This document shows, piece after piece, positions 1 through 7,136 of a DNA stretch of 10,550 bases. Below the pieces are notes generated by a model. That model was not told where the DNA came from. It was given only the letters and a program-made list of their open reading frames with translations, and made no database searches. The stretch covers positions 1 through 10,550 of the forward strand of contig JAJZCT010000061.1 of assembly GCA_021828925.1 (NCBI GenBank). The letters are read 5' to 3'. A program made the translations under genes and the position numbers. Position 1 is the first letter of the stretch; each line of letters starts with the position of its first letter. The stretch is from Planctomycetota bacterium (GTDB lineage Bacteria > Planctomycetota > Phycisphaerae > WQYP01).

Positions 1-1924
1 CAATGATTTCCAGACCGTGGCGTTGTCCGATCACCCGCTTCTCCAGATGATCGGCAAGCTTCAATATCTGTTCAATTTCATTTTTGACCATTCGGCCAAC
101 CGGGATTCCGGTCCAATCCGCTACCACGGATGCCACCGCCTGCTGATCCACGGTTGGAAAAATCAGCGGCAATTCACCCTGCAGGGTGGCCAGGTCGTTC
201 TGCAATTTACGCAAATCGGCAAGCAGGGCATCACGCTGCTCAACGCTAAGCTTTTCGGCGGAATTCTGCCCGGCGGCGGTGGGTGCCGTTTTGGCCTGTT
301 TCACGGCGACCGGCTCATCCCTGTTTTTTTCCGCAACCGGCGGTTTCTGGGCCGACGGGGACGCATCTTCAATCGGTTCGGCGGCTGAACGCAATTTCTG
401 GCGGATATCGAGAATTTTATCAACCAGCTGCTTTTCCTGCTTCCATTTGTCATCCAGACTTGCGAAGCGCTTTTTCTCCGCATCCAGAAGAGCGTTCACC
501 TCCGCCACTCTCTGGCTGTGATCCAAACCGACCGCCGTTTCTCGATTCACGATCTGGATTTCCACTTCCAGGGCCTCAACGCGACGTTTTGAGTCTTCCA
601 GTTCGGCGGGCAACGCGTGCTGGCTCACGGCCACCCGCGCGGCGGCGGTGTCAATGAGACTCACGGCCTTGTCGGGCAGTTGTCGCGCGGGAATATAGCG
701 GTGCGACAGCCGCACCGCCGCGTCAATGGCTTCATCAAGAATCTGCACACGATGATGCTTTTCCAATGGAGCAATCAGCCCGCGCAGCATCAGCACGGCT
801 TTATGCTCGGATGGCTCTTCCACTTTTACAACCTGAAAGCGGCGGGTTAAGGCGGGATCTTTTTCAATATGCTTTTTGTATTCATCCCATGTTGTAGCGG
901 CAATGGTGCGAAGCGTGCCGCGAGCCAGCGCGGGCTTGAGCAGATTGGCGGCATCACCCGTGCCGGCGGCACCACCGGCACCAATGAGTGTATGCGCTTC
1001 ATCAATAAAAAGAATAATCGGCTTGGCGGAGGCCTGAACTTCTTCAATGACTGAGCGTAAACGCTGTTCAAACTCGCCTTTCATGCTGGCACCCGCCTGC
1101 AAAAGCCCAATATCCAACGTGCGGACAGAGACGTCTTTTAATGCCGGCGGTACATCACCGAAAGCGATGCGTTGCGCAAAGCCTTCCACCACCGCGGTTT
1201 TGCCCACACCCGCTTCGCCGGTAAGAATCGGATTGTTCTGCCGCCGACGCATGAGAATATCGACAACCTGTCTGATTTCTTCGTCACGGCCCACAATTGG
1301 ATCCAGTTCTCCCGATTTTGCGCGGGCGGTTAAATCCACGGAAAATTTGGCTAACGCCTCCTGCTTGCCCATGGCCGCCGGCGCAATTGCTCCGCTGGTT
1401 TCGCCCGGAGCTCCGCTGCCTTCAGATTCAGCCGGTGCCAGAAGTTCCTCACAGGACCCGGCCGTTATTGCCCCAAAGTCGTCCGACAATTGCTCCGGCT
1501 TAATTTTTTCAAATTCACGTGAGATATTCAGCAGGCTGTTGCGCAGTGTGGATGTCTTTACCATACCGACAACCAGATGCCCGGTTCGCACCTGCGTGCT
1601 TTTGTAAACCAATGAACCATACACCCAGGCCCGCTCAACCGCTTCATCAATATGGGATGATAAATCTGAAATCGACGTTGAACCGCGCGGCAGACGATCA
1701 AGTGCCGCGGTAATATCCGCGGTGAGTCTGGAAGGATTTAAATTGAAATGGCGGATAATAAGATGCAGATCCGTGTTATCCAACTGCAGGATCTGATTGA
1801 TCCAATGCACCAGTTCCACATACGGATTTCCGCGCATCTTACAGAACACCGCCGCGCTTTCAATTGATTTATAGGCAACCTTATTGAGTTTGCCGAACAA
1901 TGCCGTGCGACTTATTTCCGCCAT
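1..1924 (-). CDS. tssH: TssH/ClpV, T6SS sheath-disassembly AAA+ ATPase (C-terminal part cut off by window edge)
   Basis: ClpV is the cytosolic hexameric AAA+ unfoldase that takes apart the contracted TssB/TssC sheath so its subunits can be reused. Only the first 641 residues are present; the frame is open to the left edge. The start at 1924 has an AGGA site 7 bases upstream and gives the typical ClpV opening (FGKLN at about 10-14, then FCKMRGNPYVELVHW). Residues 1-160 are the Clp N domain, which in this family binds the TssC N-terminal helix. AAA domain 1 has Walker A GEAGVGKT at 236-243 and Walker B FIDEAH at about 306-311. The middle (M) domain follows, with an unusual Pro/Ala/Lys-rich insert at about 513-556, then the conserved WTGIPVGR at 604-611 that leads into AAA domain 2. 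The second Walker A lies outside the window. ClpV rather than ClpB is supported by the N domain and the T6SS context. It starts 21 bases after tssG, as the last visible gene of the run. Confidence 0.96.
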   Translation of the reverse strand, partial: MAEISRTALFGKLNKVAYKSIESAAVFCKMRGNPYVELVHWINQILQLDNTDLHLIIRHFNLNPSRLTADITAALDRLPRGSTSISDLSSHIDEAVERAWVYGSLVYKSTQVRTGHLVVGMVKTSTLRNSLLNISREFEKIKPEQLSDDFGAITAGSCEELLAPAESEGSGAPGETSGAIAPAAMGKQEALAKFSVDLTARAKSGELDPIVGRDEEIRQVVDILMRRRQNNPILTGEAGVGKTAVVEGFAQRIAFGDVPPALKDVSVRTLDIGLLQAGASMKGEFEQRLRSVIEEVQASAKPIILFIDEAHTLIGAGGAAGTGDAANLLKPALARGTLRTIAATTWDEYKKHIEKDPALTRRFQVVKVEEPSEHKAVLMLRGLIAPLEKHHRVQILDEAIDAAVRLSHRYIPARQLPDKAVSLIDTAAARVAVSQHALPAELEDSKRRVEALEVEIQIVNRETAVGLDHSQRVAEVNALLDAEKKRFASLDDKWKQEKQLVDKILDIRQKLRSAAEPIEDASPSAQKPPVAEKNRDEPVAVKQAKTAPTAAGQNSAEKLSVEQRDALLADLRKLQNDLATLQGELPLIFPTVDQQAVASVVADWTGIPVGRMVKNEIEQILKLADHLEKRVIGQRHGLEII

Positions 1925-1945
1925 AAAAGAATCCTTTTCCTGTTT

Positions 1946-2989
1946 CTAAGCCGCAACCGGACGGCAAACCAAATCCCGCAGATCGTGATCCAACGCCGCG
2001 GTATGAAGCCAAGTGGTGTAGCCGAGTCTGCATCCCTGTCCCAGAATCATGGGCGGTACCGCACTGGCCTTGAGAATCAGACGAACATCCCAGTCCAACT
2101 CATCATTGAGATACAACCTTACCCAGTCACAAAGGTTCTGAAAACCCGCGCTTCCGGGTAATAAGCGATCAAAGTCCGACAACCCCATCGGCCCCAGAAC
2201 AATTCTGAACTTTCCCTGCACATCCCAGATGCGCGAACCCACTACCAACGTGCGACCCAGAATACCAGATTCCGGCGAACGCCCCAGTTGGCAGGTGGCT
2301 TCCGCGGGCAGTGACAGCCAGCGACCGGAAAATTCCTCAATTTCCGCATGAATACCAAAAAACTCCTGAAGAATGGCCTTTAATCCATCGGGATTGCGCG
2401 GGCCCGCAAGCAATCGGCCGGTGAAATAAAGTTTGGCATTGTCCGGCAAACTGTCGCGACTCAATAAAGAATTTGTGCCAAGGCCGATGAAACTGGCAAA
2501 GTAACGAAAAAATGCATCTTCTTCCCCCTGAAGATCGACAGATGATCCATGACGATCATAACTGACGGTTGGCTCATTGCAGGCCCAGGCACGATAGAAG
2601 AAGCTGATCATCCGGTGATGAAACATATCCGCAAAGGCGCAGAACGTGTTGTCCTTGACGTGAAGCTTCCGTTCGCGGGCATATTCAGTGAGATGCAGCG
2701 GCAGCGGGCCATTGGGACCAAAGAGGCCCAAAAAGCGCACGGCCAGGCGCGGAACATCCGGAGAGTCTGAACGGTCAAGTTTTTCCACCGTACTGGCGGG
2801 AAATGCCAAATCCGGCTCCTGACCAAATCGCACCGGATCAAGCGACGGAGATGTGGAATAGCCAATGCGCGGCAAATCGCGGTGCGCGCATTCAATGGCG
2901 CGCACCGCCAGAAAAAAGTCATAGCACGCGGCCTGCGATTCCAGCAGCCGCATCAGAGAATCTGCCGGAGTCCCGGACGAGCTGTCCAT
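1946..2989 (-). CDS. tssG: TssG, T6SS baseplate wedge protein
   Basis: TssG is a cytoplasmic baseplate component that forms wedges with TssE, TssF and TssK, on which the tube and sheath assemble. The 347-residue product is of normal family length. Family hallmarks seen are an N-terminal DFFLAVRAIE segment (24-33), FLGLFGPNGPLPLHLTEYA (86-104), the aromatic DMFHHRMISFFYRAW (121-135), and LGRTLVVGSRIWD (244-256) followed by FRIVLGPM. I chose the start at 2989 because GGAAGG lies 8 bases upstream and the family begins near here. A longer reading from 3028 would add 13 residues without family character and deepen the overlap. The first 37 bases overlap the end of tssF in another frame, which suggests translational coupling. 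The stop TAG is at 1946-1948. Confidence 0.94.
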   Translation of the reverse strand: MDSSSGTPADSLMRLLESQAACYDFFLAVRAIECAHRDLPRIGYSTSPSLDPVRFGQEPDLAFPASTVEKLDRSDSPDVPRLAVRFLGLFGPNGPLPLHLTEYARERKLHVKDNTFCAFADMFHHRMISFFYRAWACNEPTVSYDRHGSSVDLQGEEDAFFRYFASFIGLGTNSLLSRDSLPDNAKLYFTGRLLAGPRNPDGLKAILQEFFGIHAEIEEFSGRWLSLPAEATCQLGRSPESGILGRTLVVGSRIWDVQGKFRIVLGPMGLSDFDRLLPGSAGFQNLCDWVRLYLNDELDWDVRLILKASAVPPMILGQGCRLGYTTWLHTAALDHDLRDLVCRPVAA

Positions 2990-4824
2990 TCCATGATCCT
3001 TCCACGATCTACCGTGTTTACAACGCACTGAGTAAAAGAATTCATTGATACATAACGCGAAAAAAATTGTTCCAGCACCGCGCCCATCAGAAATGCCCCG
3101 GTTCCCTCGTAAGCATGGTCATCGAGCGTTACCGAGATTTCCAGGCCACGGACGAAAGCCATCATTCCGTCACTGAATGTTCGCCGAATCACTGGCGAAC
3201 TGGAAATGGATTTAACACCCAACGCCAGCTTTTCAGAGGCAGGATCGTTCACATTGCAATACAACCCAAGCAGGTTCTGCACAGCCGCGGCACCTCTGGC
3301 ATCACCGGAATCCAGCAGGGAGAGATAATTGAGCGAAAGATGACTGATTAATCGCCATGCGGCATCTCCCTGCGCCAAAGATGCGCGGGGCACGGTGGGC
3401 GCACCGTTCACACACCGGATGGCTTTAACCGGACCACCGGACTCCAGAGAGAAATCAGTCGTGCCCTTCCCCAGCGGAATAAAAAGCGGAAGATCACGGT
3501 TTGTGCAGAGGGACTCAATGCTGAGCTGCCGTAATTCTGTTCGATACGGCGCACATTGGCCGTCCACGAGGGAGACAAATACATCGCTTCCGGTGTAACC
3601 GGATCGACCACCATTTGCCCGTTCGCGCTCCGACGGAACACGTGCCTGCCGGTGCACGGTGAAAAATGCCTCTTCGCGGCGGGAAGCGGAATCCCAGATT
3701 CGGAAAAAGGGCCGGAAGGCCTGAGTTTCATCGGATCTCGCACCATGCCCGGTTAAGGAAGTCACTTCATAGACCTCAAAATCCCGCGTGCGGGTGCGGT
3801 CGGGAATGACCGGAAATTCGCTGAATCTCTCCGACAACTGGATTCGATCACAGCGTTTTGGAAACAGGTTGATAACCGGCGAACAGTGCAGCTTGAAGTT
3901 CGCGGCCGTAACCGTGCGTTCCAGTGTTGAGTCCGCCTTGCGCAGGCACAGAATCAGATCCAGCTGCGGTTCCGCGCAGCGGGCAATAATGGATCGCAGA
4001 TTGCCGATTTCAAAAAATAAAAATCGCTGAGGAATAGTAAAGTACTCCTGCAGCAACCGATAGCCCTGAAATGCGCGCGGGCATACCGGGAGAAGGGCGT
4101 GCTGGTCGTCGAATCCCACGCGGCGAATGCAATTTGCCGGCAGTGTTTCCCGCCACTTAACCGGCGTGGAACCCGGTTGCACGGCCACCTGCAGGCTTTG
4201 GCCGATGATCTGCTCATAGAGTCGAATCTGCACTTCGGATGTGCCGGCAATAAAAAACTGAAGGGAATCGAGTTGTACCTGGCTCCACAACAGGCCCGGA
4301 TTGCACGCGAGACGGATTTGAATCGCTGCCTGCACGCCACTGCCGAGACCGAGATTCAGCGCTTCAAGTTCGCGCAGGTGATATTTGGCATCGACCACCG
4401 TCACCGGCCATAAAGTAAGCGGATGAGCCGTTCGATATTCACAGGAGGTTGACTCCCGCGCACCGATAATACTTCGCATGGAAGTCCCGCGGGGCATTTC
4501 AAAGCCCTTGGCCAATCCGGGATCGGCTTTATCAATTTCAAACTGCACGATGGCCATGGAGGGAGTTGGGGAAAGATAATGAGGATGAACGGTGTTAAGC
4601 AGTCCCTGAGTAAACCGGGGAAAAGCGGAATCCAATTTAAGATGCACGCGCGCCGCGAGAAAGGCAAAACCTTCCAGAAGCCGCTCCACATACGGATCCG
4701 GGCAATCCACCTGATCAAGCGTAAGTCTGCCGGCCACTTTGGGATAGGCTGCGGCAAATTCTTTCCCCATTTCGCGCAGATGCCGCAATTCGCGTTCGTA
4801 ATATTGCAGAAATTGGCTGTCCAT
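2953..4824 (-). CDS. tssF: TssF, T6SS baseplate protein
   Basis: TssF is the largest baseplate wedge subunit of the T6SS and acts in the cytoplasm with TssG, TssE and TssK. The 623-residue protein is of typical length. The N-terminus is canonical: YYERELRHLREMGKEFAAAYP at 8-28 (shown here as its key positions: paired Tyr, Glu-Leu, and FAAAYP), then DPYVERLLEGFAFLAARVH (43-61) and the LLNTVHPHYLSPTPSM block (75-90). The C-terminus carries the family segment VLEQFFSRYVSMNSF (583-597). An upstream in-frame ATG at 5004 would add 60 residues lying wholly within tssE, so I place the start at 4824, just one base after the tssE stop. A GGGA stretch sits about 8-11 bases upstream, a moderate ribosome site that fits coupled translation from tssE. 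The gene ends inside tssG. Confidence 0.95.
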   Translation of the reverse strand: MDSQFLQYYERELRHLREMGKEFAAAYPKVAGRLTLDQVDCPDPYVERLLEGFAFLAARVHLKLDSAFPRFTQGLLNTVHPHYLSPTPSMAIVQFEIDKADPGLAKGFEMPRGTSMRSIIGARESTSCEYRTAHPLTLWPVTVVDAKYHLRELEALNLGLGSGVQAAIQIRLACNPGLLWSQVQLDSLQFFIAGTSEVQIRLYEQIIGQSLQVAVQPGSTPVKWRETLPANCIRRVGFDDQHALLPVCPRAFQGYRLLQEYFTIPQRFLFFEIGNLRSIIARCAEPQLDLILCLRKADSTLERTVTAANFKLHCSPVINLFPKRCDRIQLSERFSEFPVIPDRTRTRDFEVYEVTSLTGHGARSDETQAFRPFFRIWDSASRREEAFFTVHRQARVPSERERANGGRSGYTGSDVFVSLVDGQCAPYRTELRQLSIESLCTNRDLPLFIPLGKGTTDFSLESGGPVKAIRCVNGAPTVPRASLAQGDAAWRLISHLSLNYLSLLDSGDARGAAAVQNLLGLYCNVNDPASEKLALGVKSISSSPVIRRTFSDGMMAFVRGLEISVTLDDHAYEGTGAFLMGAVLEQFFSRYVSMNSFTQCVVNTVDRGRIMEWTARPGLRQIL

Positions 4825-4825
4825 C

Positions 4826-5317
4826 CTACTTATCCCGCAAACTGCAATGCCCGGATTCCATATCCACTTCCGTTCGGACGAATAAAACATCCGGCAGCGG
4901 AACAGCCCAGATTTCCCCTCTGATTTCGAAATCCAGAGTGTTTGGCTTTCCGGCACCGTTGATGCTGGCGATGGCAAGTGAATGCCGGATAACGCGCGGT
5001 TCAAAACGATGAATGGCGCTGATCAACATCTTCTCCACACGCTCCGGCTGCATGCTTGAGACGGTCTGACCCGATAGATTGGGCATTCCATAATTGACAA
5101 CGCTTTGTGCAACCAGTGGAAAATCTTTGAGGTCCTCGGCATCGAAACGGCACGGCGTATTGAGAAGCCACTCGAGATCCCGCAAAACGGACTTTCTAAG
5201 CTGGCGAAGCGTTCCGGCCCGTTGTTCACGCGATTCGCGGGAATTTTCCGGAGCGTCATCGGTCAAACGATCCAGCAGAAAAGGCTGCAGACGATCGCGC
5301 GAAAAAGAATCATCCAT
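4826..5317 (-). CDS. tssE: TssE, T6SS baseplate protein (gp25-like)
   Basis: TssE is the T6SS relative of phage T4 gp25, the baseplate subunit that nucleates sheath polymerisation. The product has 163 residues, normal for the family. Signs seen are LLDRLTD near the N-terminus (14-20), LRQLRKSVLRDLEWLLNT (37-54), SVVNYGMPNLSG (72-83), the conserved FEPRV (105-109) that carries the gp25-type Glu-Pro-Arg, and a C-terminal beta region with EIRGEIWA (131-138) and TEVD (149-152). The start ATG overlaps the tagJ stop in an 8-base ATGGATGA arrangement, typical of coupled translation. The stop TAG lies one base before the tssF start. All key family residues I looked for are present. Confidence 0.95.
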   Translation of the reverse strand: MDDSFSRDRLQPFLLDRLTDDAPENSRESREQRAGTLRQLRKSVLRDLEWLLNTPCRFDAEDLKDFPLVAQSVVNYGMPNLSGQTVSSMQPERVEKMLISAIHRFEPRVIRHSLAIASINGAGKPNTLDFEIRGEIWAVPLPDVLFVRTEVDMESGHCSLRDK

Positions 5318-6152
5318 CTTTTGGCCCGCCTTCCGCCGCGTTTGCGCCGGTCACGGATGCTTCAGCCTGTTCCAATACAATGCTGCGAACTTCCAGAAGG
5401 GCGTATTGCTTCTGATCCGTAACCAATTCGCGCTGGCCCAAGCCCCTGGATATCGGGCCCTGCGTTATCCAGTCGGTCTTGCGCGCCATGCGTATGGCGG
5501 AATCTGAACTTTTCTCGGAACCCGGATAGCGTACTGGAATAAGGCCAAATTTAGTGCCGCCGTTTACCCAAGTAAAATTCGCGGATATCCATACGACATC
5601 TCGCAAATCCGCGGGAGCTTCAATCTGAATCTCCCGAATGTTGCTAAATGGAATCCAGTAATACTTGCCATCCACCATCGCTTCCATGACCGGGCCAAGG
5701 CGCTGATCGGCATCGGCAATCCAGGCAAACGGCTCGTCATTAATTCTGCCGCTGATAGCCGGTGCCGCTTCAAACGCCTGCTCCCGAAGCAACTGCGATT
5801 CATCGGTACGACCGGCGACGCCAAGAGCATTGGCTTGAATCAGTTGCCCGAGCCATTCCGGCGGTTGGCCCAGGACCAGAGGGGTTGTGCCGCCATCAAA
5901 GATGTCAGCTCGCAGGGCCTCACACTGCAGTGCGACGCGGCAGACCTGAGCCATTAAGAGGTTCAGCGGATCAAGCTCCGCGGCGACATTGAGTTGCGTC
6001 AGGGCGCGATCCCACTGCCCCAGAACCGCCAGCAATTGAAACAACAGCACACGGAGTTTTGCATCCGATGGCTTTTTGCGAACCTCAACCTGCACGGCAG
6101 CGAGAGCCTCGTCAAGTTTTCCGGAATGAATCAACTCTTCAGCGGTCATCAT
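5310..6152 (-). CDS. tagJ: TagJ/ImpE-family T6SS accessory protein
   Basis: This 280-residue protein belongs to the ImpE family (TagJ; HsiE1 in Pseudomonas aeruginosa), an accessory protein found only in some T6SS classes. HsiE1 is reported to bind the sheath protein TssB, and the family is thought to influence sheath recycling or ClpV use; that role here is inference. The N-terminal half (about 3-80) reads as helical TPR-like repeats, with GKLDEALAAVQVEV and GQWDRALTQLNVAAELDP. The C-terminal half holds the family blocks DGKYYWIPFSNI (161-172), LRDVVWI (183-189) and GQRELVTDQKQYALLEVR (239-256). Two ATGs are adjacent (6152 and 6149); the first sits 8 bases after a GGAG site and is preferred. 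A 364-base gap separates it from hcp, while its 3' end overlaps tssE, so it opens the tightly packed second half of the cluster. Confidence 0.92.
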   Translation of the reverse strand: MMTAEELIHSGKLDEALAAVQVEVRKKPSDAKLRVLLFQLLAVLGQWDRALTQLNVAAELDPLNLLMAQVCRVALQCEALRADIFDGGTTPLVLGQPPEWLGQLIQANALGVAGRTDESQLLREQAFEAAPAISGRINDEPFAWIADADQRLGPVMEAMVDGKYYWIPFSNIREIQIEAPADLRDVVWISANFTWVNGGTKFGLIPVRYPGSEKSSDSAIRMARKTDWITQGPISRGLGQRELVTDQKQYALLEVRSIVLEQAEASVTGANAAEGGPKDG

Positions 6153-6359
6153 TCAATTATCTCCACGCGGTAGCACTGAACTGCGCCAGGTGACGAACCA
6201 CTGAATCGCCGCCGGCCGCTATGCATCCGATGACCATGTCACCAAGTCCGGCCGTACCCACTCAGCGACGCCGCGTACCGGGCTTAACTTGCGCGGGGCT
6301 TTTCCAGTTGCGGGAATATACAACAATGCAACATGCCCATGCCGATGAAATACCGGTTC

Positions 6360-6422
6360 ATTCGCATAACCGATATCATTCGGGAGGTATCAAAAATTCC
6401 ATATATTCGGAATACCGATACC
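6360..6422. repeat. Imperfect 18-base direct repeat, 45 bases apart
   Basis: The copies are ATTCGCATAACCGATATC at 6360-6377 and ATTCGGAATACCGATACC at 6405-6422, identical at 14 of 18 positions. A further ATTCGG begins at 6378 between them. The spacing of start points is 45 bases, close to a whole number of helical turns plus a fraction. This could be a pair of protein-binding sites, but the number of comparisons made by eye means chance cannot be dismissed. Confidence 0.35.
6386..6422 (-). terminator. Nested inverted repeat after hcp, possible attenuator or weak terminator
   Basis: In the mRNA sense outer arms GGTATC (6417-6422) and GATACC (6386-6391) enclose inner arms ATTCC (6409-6413) and GGAAT (6396-6400), the latter running into a run of five T (6392-6396). 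The inner stem is only 5 bases and AT-leaning, so strong termination is unlikely. Partial termination that lowers tagJ-tssE-tssF-tssG-clpV relative to hcp would fit the need for many Hcp copies. It could instead be a dyad operator. Confidence 0.33.
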
Positions 6423-6516
6423 TTCAGAGCTACCATTGCGTTCCGCCGGAGCGCAGCCAAGCCCAGAGTATTACCGCGCACCGATTACGCAGCTCGCCAA
6501 TTTATACGTGTCAGCA

Positions 6517-7011
6517 TCAGGCCTTGGTATTCTTGATGCGGTCCCAGCCGGTGTTGCCCGCTTTTGAGGTCGAGCCATCGGCCTTCTGCGTGTAATATTC
6601 CATTTCAACTTTTCCGAAATCAAAGCTTACCGTTTCGCGAGGCGTGTCGTCGCCGCCGGTCGCACCCGCCATCTGATAACTGGAGACCATACATTCGGTA
6701 AACTTAAATATTGCAAATGGCTTTTGTCCGGAAGAACCGGTGGCTTTGCGAAACGTAACCGTGGCGGATTTGAAATGGCTGCCATCACATGCCGCAAGCA
6801 TCAGGTTTGGACTGGCCTTGTCCACCGCCTTGGTGATGGTGAACGCGCCGATATTGGACTTTCCGCCACTAAGCCCGCCGGCCTGACTTCCAACCGTGAC
6901 GCTATTGGAGACCCCCCAAGAATACGATTCAATTTCGATCTGCTTTTCCATTCCCTTTGATGTTGATTCTCCATCGAGTCCTTCAATTTTCAGATATGCA
7001 TCAAACGCCAT
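6517..7011 (-). CDS. hcp: Hcp (TssD), T6SS tube protein
   Basis: Hcp forms hexameric rings that stack into the inner tube, which is expelled on contraction; it can also carry small effectors. The 164-residue product is of normal length, has no signal peptide or membrane segment, and shows the family pattern: MAFDAYLKIEGLDGEST at the N-terminus, the IEIESYSWGVSNS segment (about 26-38), GAFTITKAVDKASPNL (about 56-71), and a C-terminal block around VSFDFGKVEMEYY. The AAAGGAG site 7 bases before the ATG is among the strongest in the window, which fits a tube subunit needed in many copies. It is flanked by untranslated gaps of 125 bases (from tssC) and 364 bases (to tagJ), unlike the packed genes downstream, so it may have its own transcript or mRNA end. 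No fused effector domain is present. Confidence 0.96.
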   Translation of the reverse strand: MAFDAYLKIEGLDGESTSKGMEKQIEIESYSWGVSNSVTVGSQAGGLSGGKSNIGAFTITKAVDKASPNLMLAACDGSHFKSATVTFRKATGSSGQKPFAIFKFTECMVSSYQMAGATGGDDTPRETVSFDFGKVEMEYYTQKADGSTSKAGNTGWDRIKNTKA

Positions 7012-7076
7012 TGCAAAGCTCCTTTCTAAAAGCCTTCTACCAACATGACATCAGCCGGTGCGACTGACAGTTTACA

Positions 7077-7097
7077 GTACGCACAACAAGTGAGTAC
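7077..7097 (-). other. Hairpin in the tssC-hcp spacer
   Basis: The 21-base element has outer arms GTAC/GTAC and inner arms CAC/GTG separated by one mismatched pair, around a 5-base TTGTT loop in the mRNA sense. It is followed by TGTAAAC, not a T-run, so it is not a clear terminator. A separate 8-base palindrome GAACGTTC sits at 7111-7118. The rest of the 125-base spacer (7012-7136) shows no convincing promoter to my eye. The position upstream of the highly translated hcp suggests mRNA processing or stability control, which is inference. Confidence 0.35.
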
Positions 7098-7136
7098 CTG
7101 CCGCACCGACGAACGTTCATGCACCAATGCGCCTTA

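Larger units (their letters stand above)
6153..6516. other. 364-base gene-free region between hcp and tagJ
   Basis: This is the only long gap inside the cluster. Short frames exist on both strands (for example 6284-6481 minus and 6333-6536 plus), but none has a recognisable motif or a well-placed ribosome site, and the plus one runs into hcp. The stretch holds a near-palindrome at 6438-6454 (GCGTTCC...GGAGCGC), a nested inverted repeat at 6386-6422, and an imperfect direct repeat at 6360-6377 and 6405-6422. I found no convincing promoter for tagJ on the minus strand. It most likely comprises the hcp 3' untranslated region plus regulatory sequence; a remnant of a lost small gene or an unrecognised small RNA cannot be excluded. 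Confidence 0.6.

Noticed and set aside
1047..1607. 186-residue plus-strand open frame opposite clpV
   Set aside because: It is antisense to the well-conserved N and AAA-1 regions of clpV and has no protein-family features of its own.
2953..5004. Longer tssF start at 5004
   Set aside because: The extra 60 residues lie within tssE in another frame and do not resemble TssF; the family N-terminus begins at 4824.
6164..6195. Sigma-54-like motif on the minus strand before tagJ (TGGCGC followed by TGCT)
   Set aside because: The GG and GC pairs are 11 bases apart rather than the required 10, and the elements match the consensus poorly.
6284..6481. 65-residue minus-strand frame in the hcp-tagJ gap
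   Set aside because: No recognisable motif or supported ribosome site; its composition looks like translated noncoding sequence over the repeats.
6333..6536. 67-residue plus-strand frame in the hcp-tagJ gap
   Set aside because: It runs into the 3' end of hcp, has no family resemblance, and is the only would-be plus-strand gene among nine minus-strand genes.
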